Shown here piece after piece: positions 19,941 to 31,951 of a stretch of 64,000 nucleotides of DNA (position 1 is its first letter; each line of letters begins with the position of its first letter). Both the position numbers and the translations under genes were made by a program. The DNA is from Ctenosaura bakeri. Taxonomy: Eukaryota > Chordata > Lepidosauria > Squamata > Iguanidae. The notes under the pieces are model-generated. The model was given only the letters and a program-made list of their open reading frames with translations. It was not told where the DNA came from and ran no database searches. The DNA lies in NCBI GenBank assembly GCA_948474755.1, contig CAOLHI010002566.1, positions 496,001-560,000 of the forward strand, written 5' to 3'.

Positions 19941-22481
19941 AATAAAAGCAACACAAGATAGTACCTGCCCTTGGGATTTTAATTTGAGAAGACAGGAGAC
20001 AAATGGGGACGGGAGGAGAAAGGAAAACAGGAAGACTCAGGCACAGGTTCTTGGTGTTATGGGGTTCTTCGTGCTGGTGGAATGGCTGCCGGGTGGCAGA
20101 TGGGGAGAGGCAAAGCCCAATGAAGCTGCCTTCTCAGGACAGCTGGTGTTGATGGCCTCGTCTTTCTTCCTTGACCTTTGAGACATTGGCATCTCCTACT
20201 ATCAGGAAAAAGAGGTTTACAATACTTTTTCATTTTATGCTGAGGCTGGGGAGAAAGCAAAACAAAACTAAACAAAAGTCAACAATGCTGGAAGTTGCAA
20301 AGAGATTAATTTCTCCTGTAATGAGAGGCAGAAATTCCTCTAGCATGCGCTCTGGTCCCCGAGCGAGTAATTTGTTTGATTGCACACAGGTTGGTAGTAG
20401 AACTGAAATGAAAAATGGCTGTTTTTTCTGCTCTCTCCTCCAAAAACTCCGAGCCTTCCGGTGAAATCAAGATCTTGGGAACATTAATGGATAGCCTGCC
20501 AGTGTCTGCAATGGTCAGTCTAAGGTTTAACAGATTGAGTAACTGTTTTTAGACAGGGATGGGGGATGATTCAAAAGTGGGGCTGTTCCGTTCCATCTTT
20601 TGCAACTGCCTGGGACCCAAACAGGTCTCGTTTGGTTCATGCCTAGAATTTGGTGGTGGGAGTTGCCAGTTTCTCTCCAAAATGCCACCAAGACATTTTA
20701 CTGTCTGAGGCAAAAGAGATGGCACCCCCACCGTTAGATTTGCAGAAGCAAACTATACACTTAAATGCTGGTCATGGAACATCAGTTTGAGGGTGGCAAT
20801 AGATTCTAGGGAGCGTAGGAGAGACGTCATGGCACACGAACAGAGCTCTGACTTCAGCTGAGTGGAATGGCTGAGACAATCTCCAGTAGTGGTTGGATTG
20901 CTGCCCATGACAGCCCCCAACATCTGCCAAGTTTGGAAGATTCCCCACTCTCCCTTAATGGTAAGGTTTGGTGAGCCACGCAAACCATTTTGCAGGAATC
21001 CTGCTGGAGACATATGCACGTGCAACTTCAGGTGATGTGCACATATGTCCTTTTCTTTTGGATGTTGCAAAGGAGGTATTCAACCTTCGGGTAGCTTTAA
21101 AAAGCTGAAGCCTGCTGCCACGGCAAAAGAAAGCAGGTGCAACTACAGTGCCCAGTCCTGGCTGCAGAGAAGAAAGCTGACCTCACTCTTCCAGATCTCC
21201 AGGGAGTTGCTGAAGATCCAGGGGTCAACCTCAATTCCTTTCCCCCAGCTGCAAAGTACAGCCAGGTTCTACCAGGCAGTTCCCACCCTGCTCATTAAAT
21301 AGCTGTACCAGCAGACTCGAGCTCTTTCAAGCTGCCTTCGGGGGTCAGGTGAGGGGTATGAAACTGCAAAAGCAGAACCTTCCCATCTACTTGCATGATG
21401 TAGGATCATGGCCCATGCAAGGTGGAAATTGCTGGACAGTAGCGTAGGCTTTTACCAAAATGTTTGCCTTTCCTACCTTCAGGAGACAGCTCCTGGCTTT
21501 AATTTACAGACTGGAAAAGTAACTTTTTTTGACCAGTTCTCATGATGGCTGGGACTTCTGGGAGCTATACCTCAAAAAGGTGTAGTCCTAGAAAGTCACA
21601 TTTCCAAACTTTGAAAGATACCACCAGTAGGGAACTTCCACTCTGAAAAAAAGAATCCTTTTCAATCTCCGGCTTCAGAGAGATGAAACTGCTGCATTCT
21701 TTCTGCCAGCTGTATTCCTGCCCTACACCTTACTCCCTTTTTGTCTCCTGTTTGGTTTCACCTCTCTTCTTCTGGTGGGTCTCCTTTTGCTTATAACAGC
21801 TGGAGCTCTTTCCAAACGGCCTCCATCCAACTCATCCTGAAAGCCTTTGAGCCGGATTTTGAATCTTGAGAAAGATGCTTAGGAGAAAATGGATTCATCC
21901 ATGTGGTCTTTTTAAAAAATATATATATAGAAAAGGCTGAATTAAAATAATAGCTCATCTGTTCCCAATCGTAGCCATGTATGTAGGTTCTTCTCTGTGT
22001 ATTTTGACTAGTTCCAATGCGGTGAATGGGGATGGAGTGAGGAGCGCAGTGTAGAGAAAAGAACCTCTCCGTCTTGGCAGGGAGAAGGTTCTCCCAGAAG
22101 ACCAAAGCTGCAGATCCTTCTATGGTTTGATTTAATCAGCTTAGAAGGGTGTCCTATTGTGTTCCTCTGAGCACAGGTGCAGGTTGTCTTTTCTCTGGTA
22201 AGCTGTAAAGTGGTGGTTGTGGGGAGTACAAATGGGATGAGAAGGGTAAGGTGTCTTTTGTAAAGCAGAGTTATCACACATGTTCTGCGCATGGTTGCCC
22301 AGGTGCTCAGATGGTGGAGATGTCCAAGTGGAGATGGGCAGACTCTATGCAACCTGGCTCATTATTGGATGAACCTGACCTGGATTTACCTTGAGGTTCC
22401 TCAGCTTCACTGGGACAAGCAGTCCCTGTGCCAGTGGAGGTCACAATCATTCCACATCCTCAATAATTCATAGTATTCTGA
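19941..22481. other. Long stretch without recognised genes
   Basis: No exon or LINE was recognised over 2.5 kb. At about 21530-21620, GGCTGGGACTTCTGGGAGCT and AAGTCACATTTCCAAACTTT resemble fragments of hAT-type MITEs common in reptiles. Several overlapping open frames below 115 aa show no domains. Confidence 0.45.
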
Positions 22482-22922
22482 ATAGAGGAGGGCGACCAAA
22501 ATGGTGAAGGGTCTGGAAGCCATGAAGCCCTATGAGGAGTGGCTTAGGAAGTTAGGGATGTTTAGTCTGCAGAAGAGAAGGTAAGAGGGGACATGATAGC
22601 CAGGTTTCAATATTGGAAGGGATGTCACGTTGAGGAGGAAGCACGTTTGCTTTCCGCTGCTCCAGAGGCCAGGATAAGGAGCAATGGATTCAAGCTGCAG
22701 AAAAGGAGATTCCACCTGAACCTCAGGGAGAACTTCTGATGGTCGGAGCTGTCCAGCAGTGGAATATGCTGCTTCCATGGAGTGTGGTGGAGTCTCCTCC
22801 TTTGGAGGTTTTTAAGCAGAGGTTGGGTGGCCATCTGTCGGGAATGCTTTGATGGGTGTTCTTACATAGCAGGGGGTTGGACTGGATGGCCCCTGGGGTC
22901 TCTTCCAACTCTAGGTTTTATG
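22482..22922 (+). mobile_element. CR1 LINE, 5'-truncated, plus strand
   Basis: It starts in GAGGAGGGCGACCAAAATGG ([13 protein letters not shown]) and runs to CTTCCAACTCTAGGTTTTAT. Single-base deletions (AGAAGGTAAGAGG for AGAAGGTTAAGAGG; AACTTCTGATGG for AACTTCCTGATGG) break the frame. The tail has lost its ATTCTATG repeat. Confidence 0.9.
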
Positions 22923-23658
22923 TAGGTAGTTCCCACTAGCCATCAACATTCATGAAAGCAACAGTCTGCAAAAGCCACTGTTGAGTGGAGAACTTTGACT
23001 AGCTTTAGAAATAGCTGCTCTTGGCCAGCTAGCTTTAGATGGGATACAACACAATAGTCTCTGGTTTGGCAATGTTTGCTAGTCGACAAGCCTGTGACAT
23101 TGCATCTGATGGTGGGCATGGAATGGTCTATCCATGATCACGTCTGCCAAACTGCAGCTTACCCAGATTGTCCAACAACTCCGTGGCAAAATGTCCCCTT
23201 CAATATTCAAGTGCAAAAATGGGAAACTGCCGGATGGCAATGACTTTGTCAAAGAACCATTTCTGCTCTCAAATGAAGCCTTCAGATATGATGAGTAGAC
23301 AACTGCTGGGCAAGCGTGGACATTCTGGTGCCAAGAGGTCTCCAAGGCTGGCTCCAAGAGCCAACTTCATGCTCTGACCAAGAGCACCAACGTAACTCGA
23401 ATGAGCTACATATAGTAACAGCCTTGTGGATGCAACTGATGGTTTAATTTGTATAGTTGACAGTATGTTTGTTATGCAAATGTTTTGTCATGTTGAATTT
23501 TGCGGTTTATCGTTAATTGGAAATAATAATGAAAAATAAACAGCTGGGGGTGAGACGGGAAGGGGATTTGAATTGAGTTCCTTCCCCTTCCCACGTCCTC
23601 ATTAGGACTAGGAAGAGGATGTTCGACTGCCAGGGGACTTGCAGAGTAGGCGTTGTGG
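22923..23658. other. Unassigned intergenic sequence
   Basis: No recognised element. The block at 23060-23400 has a fairly long plus-strand frame broken by a stop at about 23296 and could be decayed coding sequence of a mobile element, but no motif identifies it. Confidence 0.35.
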
Positions 23659-23783
23659 AAACCCTTCCCAATCTAGCCATCCTCGAGATGTCTCCTGTTA
23701 TAGCTTCCATCACCCCCAACCTACTTGGATGATGGGAGTTGTAGTTCAACTCACCCAGACGGTGCTGGGTTAGGGAAGGCTGC
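23659..23783. mobile_element. hAT-like MITE candidate
   Basis: Inverted-type ends (CCCTTCCCAATCTAGCC on the left, GCTGGGTTAGGGAAGG on the right) enclose GATGATGGGAGTTGTAGTTC, the interior typical of short hAT-derived elements in amniotes. The 8-bp target duplication expected for hAT was not identified. Confidence 0.5.
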
Positions 23784-24617
23784 ACAAAGAGACTACTCTG
23801 CTGATGCACCCAGGATGGTGACAGATGGTCTCCCAGGCCCTACAGGGCTCTCTCAGAAATTGAACCAATGAGCGGATATGGCAAGGAATGAGATCTCAGC
23901 TAACCATTGGCAGGGTTTGTTACCCCAAAATGTGGGTGACTCAGGGGTACACCCTATGATGCCAGTACCTCCATGCAAAGGTGGGGAAATTATTAGCTCA
24001 AAATTTGGAGGCCTGCAAGAGGAGGGTAACCTAACGAGATCTTTGATAGCAATGTTTACAGGGTCCCTTGCAGGGGAGAACCAGCCAGAGAGTCAAAAGA
24101 AAGCAAAAACATGTTTTATTGGGGAATTCAATCACTTACATACAAGATCTCAAACAGTCATGCACTCACACGTGGCTACTCAAAGAAAAAAGGAGGAAAG
24201 TTTAAGACAGCGAAAATTTGGGGTAAAATGGGTAATATTTACCCATCCAGAAGAGCAGTGATGTGGCTTAGGCTTGCGTCTAAGGACAGAACACAATCGG
24301 AAAATCAGAGTGGCTACCAGCAATTGATGTACTGCAAGCTAACTGATCAAAATTGAGGGTTTTTATACACAATTTCTACCTGGAGCACATGGGTGTGAAT
24401 GGCTCTTTGGTCAAGTCAACTTTGCAGAGTGGACAGTGCGGTCTGGAACAAGCTGACGGTTTTAGCGTTAGGTGACAAAAGGGGCTAATGGTTGTTTGAT
24501 AGCTTGGTGTCTGTGGACGGGTTTGAGGATAATGGGATAGACTGCAGGACGAAGGGAAGAAGACTTGAGACAATCAGTGGTGGGAATCTCCCAATCACTA
24601 TTGTTTAAGAAAACAGA
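23784..24617. other. Unassigned intergenic sequence
   Basis: No recognised gene. The plus-strand frame at 23878-24261 (127 aa) has no domain or splice context. Confidence 0.4.
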
Positions 24618-24819
24618 GACCATTTCCGCAACACATCATTATAGTGTTCTTATTCCACTTTCTGCATCCTGTGGAATTCTGGGGTTTGTAGTTTCCTGAG
24701 GCCAAGGAACTCTCTGGTTGAGAATTCTGAATGCCCCTCCCTAAACTCCAAATCCCAGGATTCCATAGGATACTGAAAGTGGAATAATAGCACTATAACA
24801 GTGTAGTGCGGAAATAGTC
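24618..24819. mobile_element. Foldback MITE, complete, TSD AGA
   Basis: The termini GACCATTTCCGCA and TGCGGAAATAGTC each carry one or two changes from GGCCATTTCCGCA. They are flanked by AGA at 24615-24617 and 24820-24822. The longer loop contains GAGGCCAAGGAACTCTCTGG. The arms share CACTATAACA and GATTCCATAGGATACTGAAA-type segments. Confidence 0.82.
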
Positions 24820-24903
24820 AGAGTCGTGAAGGCTAGCAGCAGCCTCTTATCTCAGGACTTTCCTGGTGATCTCCTGAATATGACCTGGCCATGCCTAGGA
24901 GGG

Positions 24904-25011
24904 TACCGTATTTGCCAGTGTATAAGATGCACTTGTATATAAGACACACCCCGTTTTCAAACAGTATTTTTCAGGAAAAAAAGTGAGTCTTATACAACAA
25001 CAAATACAGTA
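24904..25011. mobile_element. Short Tc1/mariner-like MITE
   Basis: TACCGTATTTGCCAGTGTAT ... ACAACAAATACAGTA gives inverted termini (CHGTATTTG) flanked by TA. The interior TATAAGATGCAC / GTGAGTCTTATA is also inverted. The same TATAAGACKC motif occurs at 27286-27453. Confidence 0.6.
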
Positions 25012-26009
25012 ATTCTTGACCTTAGATTTCATAACACACATGTTTGGCCAGCTTTCCTCTTATCCAGCAGGACGGTCCAGCCATGTCAGGGTACAATTTA
25101 TATTTTATATCAATTTCCACCTTTGCCAATTAAACGATATCAAAGCCTTGGGTTTACGGCTGCTAACAGCTCGATCTCCTGTCCATAAAAGCTCCTGCTA
25201 TGGTGCAAAATGCTGCAGGAGATGGTTGCCTTCCCACGTTTGAGATATTGAAAGAAAGGCTGGAAAGTTTCCTGAAGATGGAGTTGTCTTCTGCATTACA
25301 GATCTTGCATCCAAACCCTTCCAAAAACCTGCATGCGGTTTTGTTCTTTAACAAATGGCATCTTTTTTTCTTTCCCCGTGGTACAATTTTTTTTTTTTTT
25401 AACTTTGGCATTTAATTATTTATTTGCAATGCTTTTAAATACTGCTTTGCTTTGAGATGTTTATATTTGGATGTGATGTTTCGGCGGTGGCAGGTTTTTT
25501 TTTTTTTCCTGTTGTTTTCTTTTTGGTTGGATGTTGCTTTGGGGGATTTGAATTTTAAAATGGCATAATGCCTTGAAATAAAATTAGATGTATTAGATAG
25601 GCATGGTAAAAATAAATAGATGCATAATGCGGAGTGAAAATGGCCTCTCCAAATGATCCACTCCATTTGCAGGCAGAGAAAGGGAGGATGGATTTGGGGG
25701 AGCACAAAGCTTAGAAGTTATTCGTTATTTTCTTTTTTAGAGGGCATAAATAAGTTGTATTATAATTGCAATGTCAGGGGATAACTTCTTTGTTTTTCCG
25801 GTGTCACTGTAACTTTTGGTTTTCTTTTCGAGTTGGAGGATATTGACTTCCTAAATGATGGAAAAGGAACGTGCCATATTTCATGGGGTGGCTTGTAGGA
25901 GCTTGTAGCCTTTAGATGTGGTTGAGAAAAACTGGAAGTAATTGCTTTAGGAGCTTTGAGAACATGGGAAAGTAAAGAAGTAAAGTAGTATGAAACAAAT
26001 TACTGCAAG
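25012..26009. other. Unassigned A/T-rich sequence
   Basis: Poly-T runs lie at 25387-25400 and 25496-25507. The flanking A/T-rich sequence may be L1 3' UTR debris but no ORF2 sequence confirms this. Confidence 0.35.
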
Positions 26010-26264
26010 CCCTTGATTATGTTTGGAGGTCTTCACTGGACGGCGAAGAAAGCTGATAGGAAGAAAATCGACTAATTTGAAACGTGGTGCTGGAGAAGAA
26101 TTCTGTGTATACCCTGGACTTGTTAAAAAGACCAATTAATGGGTCCTCGAGCCAATGAAGCCTGGACTCTCTCCAGAAGCCAAGATGGCTAAGCTGGGGC
26201 TGTTGTATTTTGGTCATATCATGAGAAGACATGACTCACTAGAAAAGACAATCATAGAATCCTG

Positions 26265-26443
26265 GGCCATTTCCGCACTAGCCTGTTATAGCGTGATGAT
26301 TCCACTTTCAACATCCTCTGGAATCCTGGGGTTTGCAGTTTTGGGAGAGGCCAGCCAGCCCCTCCCGAAACTGCAAACCCCAGGTTCCAGAGGATTTTGA
26401 AAGTGGAATCATCGCGTTATAACAGGCTAGTGCGGAAATGGCC
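26265..26443. mobile_element. Foldback MITE inside CR1
   Basis: The complete element has near-perfect arms (GGCCATTTCCGCACTAGCCT ... AGGCTAGTGCGGAAATGGCC) around a GGCCAGCCAGCCCCTCC loop. The neighbouring triplets are CTG and GTG, so a clean 3-bp duplication is not preserved. It interrupts the CR1 tail between ATCATAGAATCCT and GAGACCACAAGGGCC. Confidence 0.82.
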
Positions 26444-26478
26444 GTGAGACCACAAGGGCCATCCAGTCAACCCCCTGG

Positions 26479-26536
26479 CATGGACTACCACTGGGTGACC
26501 TTGGGCACCGCACACTCTCTCAGCCTCAGAGGAAAC
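26479..26536 (+). mobile_element. Sauria SINE fragment inside CR1
   Basis: ACTACCACTGGGTGACCTTG then CACTCTCTCAGCCTCAGAGG is the mid-portion of the Sauria SINE. No head or tail is present, so it arrived as a partial insert or by gene conversion. Confidence 0.6.
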
Positions 26537-27285
26537 CAATGCAATCAAAGCACTCCTGACAGAGGGCCAACCAGCCTCTGTTTACAAACCTCCAAAGAAA
26601 GTGACTCCACCACTGTATTCTGCTGCCGATCCGCTCTTACCATCGGCAGATCCTTCCTCATGTTTAGATGGAAGCTCTTTTCCCAACGTTTGATGCCATT
26701 GCTCCATGTCCTTGTCTCTGGAGCAGCAGAAAACAAGCTTGCGCCATCTCCCCTTCAAATATTTAAACATGGCTGTTGTGTCCGCTCTTGGTCTTCTTTT
26801 CTCCAGGTTAAACATCTCCAGCATTCTAAGCTGCTCCTCAACAGGGCTTCATGGTTTCCAGGCCTTTTCGGTCGCCCTCGTCTGGTCCCGTTCCAGCTTG
26901 TCCATATCCTTCCTGAACTGTGGTGTTAGAACCGGACACAATATTCCAGCTGGGGTTTGACCAAAGTAGGACAGAGTGGAGCTACCCCTTCCCTTGACCT
27001 AGACACTGTACTTCTATTGATGCAGCCAAGAATTATATTACCTTTTTTAGCTACTTGGTAAGGTAAGAAGATAGTAGGAAAAGAGGAAGGCCAGATGGAA
27101 AGACTCAATCACGGAAGATTCATCCCTGATACAGTGGCTTTGGCGGGGGTCTGTCATGCATAAGGTTGCCATAAGTCGAGATTGGCTAGACAGCAGTTTG
27201 CAACAACAATGGTAAATGAGCCACTATTATTTTCTGGCCAGCAAAAAAGGAAAAGCTACTATTGAGAGCTATTATTAAATGCATA

Positions 27286-27453
27286 CTGTATCTGCTAGCA
27301 TATAAGACTCATTTTTTCCACAAAAAAATACCATTTGAAAATGGGATGCGTCTTATATGCCAGTGCATCTTATACACTAGCAAATAGTATTTGCCAGTAT
27401 ATAAATGAGGTGCATCTTATACACAGGTGCATCTTATACACCAGCAAATATGG
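27286..27453. mobile_element. Tc1/mariner-like MITE, partly duplicated
   Basis: TACTGTATCTGCTAGCATAT through ACTAGCAAATAGTA (27286-27389) is a complete inverted-end element like that at 24904. The right part (GGTGCATCTTATACAC...CAGCAAATATGGTA) is repeated to 27453. The duplication may reflect a second nested or tandem copy. Confidence 0.55.
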
Positions 27454-27518
27454 TACCTACCTACACACTGTGCCCCAAAATTTTCATCCCGGTGCCGCAA
27501 AGGGAAGGTTTGAAAGGA

Positions 27519-27740
27519 GGAGAGCCCCTTTGGCCTAGTGGTTTAAGCACTGGACTATGATTCTGGAGACCAGGATTTGAATCCCTGCTCGGCCATCACT
27601 TGGGCAAGTCACACTCTCTCAGCCTCAGAGGAAGGCAAAGGAACCCTCTCCCCGAACAACTCTTGCCAAGAAATCCCTCCAACGGGTTTGTTTTAGGGTC
27701 TCTGGAAGTCAGAAATGCCACGAAGGCACACAATGCCAAC
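27519..27740 (+). mobile_element. Sauria-type tRNA SINE
   Basis: The best preserved copy here. It has a tRNA-like A box (TGGCCTAGTGG) and B box (GGATTTGAATCCC), the conserved CACTCTCTCAGCCTCAGAGG body and the BovB-like tail (GGAAGTCAGAAATGCCACGA then AGGCACACAATGCCAAC). Some deletions are present in the body. Sauria SINEs are known from squamate genomes. Confidence 0.85.
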
Positions 27741-28979
27741 GGCGTTTAAATCAGACGTAGTCTGGAGAGATCCCCTTCCAATGAAAAATCACAGAGGAAT
27801 ATCAGAATATTGGGAAGATGGGAAGTGTGTGCAGTCTAAGGTAATAACTTCAGAGATCTCCCCTACGAGGTATGCTGTGCAAAGCGGATGGGAACAGAAG
27901 TCATCTGAAGAGCCTATTCTCAATACACTTCAAGGCTCTCACTGTCTCCCTCGTGCCTCCCTAATTTCTAAAATTAACAGTGAAGTGTGGATATTGCTGT
28001 CCCAAAAGTCTCCAAAGCCAGGGAACAACAGCCCACCCACGTGCGGTCCAGGGGTCAAACAGACCACAGCGAACCATTCATGGGGTCTCATTAGCTTTAA
28101 GGAGATACACAGGGAGCAGCCCGGTCTTAATTCTTCAAACCCATTGTGAATCACCTCTTTCCTCCTTCTGCTGAAAGGCACGCTTTCCTTTTAGCAGACA
28201 ATTTTCTTCTTCATCCAAGACACTAAGAGGGGCTCATCCATCATTCGGGTGATCTGGCAGCCGTCCTAGGACTTTCTGTTCCAGCTGTCCAGCTGTACGC
28301 CTGTTCCTGGAACTGGTGGTGGAGAAAGACTTTTGTGGGTGTTTCAAGGCAGCGACCCTGCCGCAGGCTGGGAACAATCCAGGAGACGACGGAGTGGTTC
28401 TTCTCCCCTGACTTGTCCAGACTCTGTCCTCCTTTTCCCCAATTCTTTCTCCCCCTGACTTTTTGCCAAGTGCAAAGGAAAACCATATGACCTTCTCCGT
28501 GTAATTTCCGATAAGCAAAAGAGCATTCTTGTGATATTTTAGGAGCATTCTGGCAGGAAGATTAGCGCCTTGTCTTTGCACGGGGTCCATTTCTTGGGAG
28601 ACCTGGCTGAGCCGAAAGAAGGAGGTATCCTCTCCCATCTCGGCCCGGCCTCTTTGTCTCTGCTAATTTCCCCAAAGCTGGCCTGAAATGGATTGCGATG
28701 GCTGAGCTCAGATCATCTGGCTTCAGATAAGCTAAGCCATTCCATCCCCCATGAAAGCCGGGAAAATAGATTGGCTACTTCTCAGACAATCTGAATGGGT
28801 TTGTTCCTTATCCGGTCCTCTATGGGGGATGCAGTACCTTCCTCCCACAGAAATATGTCCTCGTTCCTGCTCCCATGTGGTGTTCCAGGTGTCAGTATCT
28901 CTGGGAAATGTAGTTTCTTCAAAAGGTTAATGGTGGTGGAATGGAGCTGTTGGGAAAGGATTCTCTCCGAGAAAGGAGG
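27741..28979. other. Unassigned intergenic sequence
   Basis: No recognised gene or repeat. Minus-strand frames of 134 and 81 aa (28638-28234 and 28486-28241) overlap in different frames and show no domain. Confidence 0.4.
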
Positions 28980-29770
28980 GAATCATAGAATCATAGAAAT
29001 GTAGAGTTGGAAGAGACCCCGGGGGCCATCCAGTCCAACCCCCTGCCATGCAGGAACACCCTCAAAGCAATCCCGACAGATGGCCATCAAGCCTCTGCTT
29101 AAAAACCTCCAAGGAAGGAGACTCCACTACACTCCGAGGCAGCAGATTCCACTGCCGGACAGCCCTGACTGTCAGGAAGTTCTTCCTGAGGTTCAGGTGG
29201 AGTCTCCTTTCCTGCAGCTGGAATCCATTGCTCCTTGTCCTGGTCTCTGGAACAGCAGAAAACAAGCCCTCTCCTTCCTCTACGTGGCATCCCTTCAAAT
29301 ATTTAAACATGGCTCTCATGTCCCCTCTTAACCTTCTCTTCTGCAGACTAAACATCCCCAGTCTCTAAGTCTGTCCTCATAGGTCTTCATGGCTTCCAGG
29401 CCTCTCACCATTTTGGTCGCCCTCCTCTGGACTTGCTCCAGTTTGACCACATCCTTCTTGAACTGGGGCGCCCAGAACTGGACACAGAATTCAAGATGAG
29501 GCCTAACCAAAGCAGAGTAGAGTGGTACCAGTACCTCCCTCGATCTAGACACCAGACTCCTATTGATGCAGCCGAGAATTGCATTGGCTTTCTTGGCTGC
29601 CGCATCACACTGCTGACTCATGTTCAGCTTGTGGTCTATGAAGACTCCTAGATCCCTTTCACACGTACTGCTATCCAGCCACGTGTTCCCCATCCTATAT
29701 TTCTGTATTCCATTTTTTCTACCTAAGCGTAGGACCTTACACTTCTCTCTGTTGAATTTCATTTTGTTCA
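28980..29770 (-). mobile_element. CR1 LINE with ORF2 C-terminus, well preserved
   Basis: The tail is at 28980-29000. The minus-strand frame 29858-29328 contains [34 protein letters not shown] and [19 protein letters not shown]. After a one-base deletion in GAGCTGGGG near 29360 it continues as 29355-29062 to [17 protein letters not shown]. Apart from that shift the C-terminal part is close to intact. The element joins unrelated sequence at 29771. Confidence 0.93.
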
Positions 29771-30564
29771 AGGGAAATGTGTTGTTGGCTTGGATGAAAA
29801 CCACGGTTGGGGTTTTGCAATCTATAAACTGGACTGGGAAAAAGCACCTGGAGAACATGTAGCATCCAATCCATCAATCGATCCATGCAATAAAACAGAG
29901 TGGGAATTGAGAGGTGTACCAAGGTTCCATATGGCCCATTGGAGCTTCTCTTCATTGCCAAACAAAATATTTTATCAAATTGGAGATAAATGGGGGACAC
30001 CGTTCTCCATTTAAGGGCCCTTTTGTCTACCACCTCGAAATGGCACCAAAGAAACATTTTTCAAAACGGGTGAAAGATGGCCTAGAGGGAGAACTGAGAG
30101 TCGAAATGAGGCTGATCTATCTTTGTTAGGAAATAATTCATTTCTATTAAGTGACTTTGGTAACTAGTTATGTTTATAGCGACCAATTACAAGTGGGTGG
30201 ATGTTCCGATTCAGTCTGAGCAAAGGGAGAGGGTGGAGGAAAGTTCACACGGTTGGCTGCCTTTTTGGAATGTCTTTTGTTAGGATTTCCAAGTGCAATA
30301 TCTGAACTGGCCACTTGGGGGAAATAGAGAGAATTTTCCTGTATTTTCCAATGGCACAATTGTAACAGTGATAGTAATCTTTTACTAATGGGTAACTCAA
30401 TGAGTTATCTTTCTGGATTGCAGTAACTTGTTGTGTGATCAAAGCAATGTGTAAAGTCATTATTTCCAAGTTCTTACCTAATCTCTGTGACTGCCTTCAG
30501 TTTCAACCGAATTCAGCTGACGAATTCAAATTTTAAAGGGTGATAATTTTAAAAGGAATTCCTT
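29771..30564. other. Unassigned intergenic sequence
   Basis: No recognised repeat or exon. Short plus- and minus-strand frames lack domains. Confidence 0.4.
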
Positions 30565-30890
30565 TTCTTTTTTGATACTGAATTTTTATTAAACAAAGGC
30601 AGAAAAAGAAACAAATAACACTACAGATCAATACATAAAATACTAAAAAAATAAAGACAGAGACAATACAGTACAAATTTTTTTTAAACTACAAAATTAC
30701 AACTAAAGAACTACAAGTAACTAAAAATTGGTTCTCGCCCTTGTTGCGAACAACACATGTTAATCAAGTAGTTACGACTAACTATTAATCCTTAAATTTA
30801 AACTACAAATTAATATTGAGCTGCTAATCTTTCTTACAATCCTAAATATACTCCTACAAAGTTGTAGATACATCACAGGCCTACCCAGTC
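30565..30890 (-). mobile_element. Probable L1 3' UTR fragment
   Basis: TGATACTGAATTTTTATTAA followed by a long A/C-rich plus strand resembles the L1 3' UTR at 52310-52800 in composition and in the reverse-complemented poly-A end. No ORF2 sequence is present, so the call rests on composition and terminus only. Confidence 0.4.
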
Positions 30891-30894
30891 TTTT

Positions 30895-31106
30895 TAAAAA
30901 TTGTGATGTATTTTAATAAAGATGTATTTTAATTACATTATATTTGTATTTTAAATGGTTTTATGTGTTTTCAGTGTATTTTAACTTGCGATGTATTTTT
31001 AATTGGATTTTAATTTATGTTGCATCCCGCCTTGAGCCTTGGGGAGGGGTGAGTAACAAATTATTATTTGTTTTATTATGTATGTATGTATGTACGTATT
31101 TATTAT

Positions 31107-31153
<47 letters not shown>
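30895..31153 (+). mobile_element. L2-like LINE 3' end with (TAA)n tail
   Basis: The 3' UTR (GATGTATTTTAATTACATTA), then CATCCCGCCTTGAGCCTTGG and GGTGAGTAACAAATTATTAT, is the opposite-strand counterpart of 10471-10623. It ends in a TATG patch and about 15 AAT units (31106-31153), the microsatellite-type tail of such elements. Confidence 0.65.
31106..31153. repeat. (TAA)n microsatellite
   Basis: An uninterrupted AAT/TAA run at the end of the L2-like element. A second, imperfect GATAAT run lies at 31230-31250. Confidence 0.95.
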
Positions 31154-31156
<3 letters not shown>

Positions 31157-31253
31157 AATCGTTTATCAAATAGTTCTGTATTTTGTATTAGTTCAGATTA
31201 ATTCGGTAATTATCAATAATTAGAAAATGATAATGATAATGATAATAATAACT

Positions 31254-31949
31254 CTTTTAAAAGTTAGTAAGCTTAAAGTTCTTTATTTATTAGCTTAACA
31301 CTTTCTATAATTCTATGACATTTACTGGCACAGAAGCCCCTAAGGGATACGATTGTCTGTGCCAAATTGCAGAGAGAAAAAGATGCAGTAGTTTTAATGT
31401 TATGCATCTCTTAAGCTTTTATGCTTTCTTTTTTAATGAGAACTTTATTTAATTGATAATAACCTTTTTTAAAATCCTACTTTCCTTTTCTGCTCCAGTT
31501 GCATCACTGCGATTGCCTCCCGTTGCTACTTTTCAAACTTTAGGAAGAAGGGAGGCGGGAATAGCAGGGAGCAGAAGCGAAGATGGGAAAAACGAAGAAC
31601 GGCAAAGAAGACAAACAAATGTACAAGGGAAGACAAACAGCACTGTTGACAAGGCATTAGCAAACCTTCCGTGCAAATATATTACCCAGATCTGGGGATA
31701 GAAAAGTGGCCGTTGATTGTATTTCCTTGTCTGTTGACACTTTCCGTTTCTTCTCCCTCTTTTAGAAAAAACTGTACCTCCAAAATGGTGTTCTTAAAAA
31801 ATACAGAGGCATTCCACTAACTTTTATAGGAGGGGAAAATGGAGGAGACATAATGGGGTTTTGTTTCTATGGCATCGTGGAGAGATTAATAGAAGCCTGT
31901 TGAATCCTATAGTACGTACCTTGCAACAAAGCACAGGTGAATATAGGAA
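31254..31949. other. Unassigned intergenic sequence
   Basis: A/T-rich at the start, then mixed. No recognised gene or mobile element. Confidence 0.4.
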
Positions 31950-31951
31950 TA

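Larger units (their letters stand above)
26250..27056 (-). mobile_element. CR1 LINE inserted in the BovB, itself interrupted
   Basis: The tail (ATCATAGAATCCT) lies at 26250 and the remainder from 26444 onward, after a MITE. A SINE scrap (26479-26536) lies before the CAAAGCACTCCTGACAGA segment. The minus-strand ORF2 C-terminus is degraded (26824-26545, with SLEVCKQRLVGPLSGVL). It is older or faster decayed than the other copies, consistent with its carrying later insertions. Confidence 0.82.
26010..27211 (+). mobile_element. BovB (RTE) LINE 3' end, interrupted
   Basis: There are two pieces: 26010-26249 and 27057-27211. The first encodes KPGLSPEAKMAKLGLLYFGH then IMRRHDSLEKTI, the characteristic BovB pol C-terminal segment. 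The second begins AGTAGGAAAAGAGGAAGGCC and ends GGTTGCCATAAGTCGAGATT, the BovB 3' end. Between them lies a minus-strand CR1 (26250-27056). The element is a plausible source of the 3' end shared by Sauria SINEs here, though this copy is dead. Confidence 0.8.
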
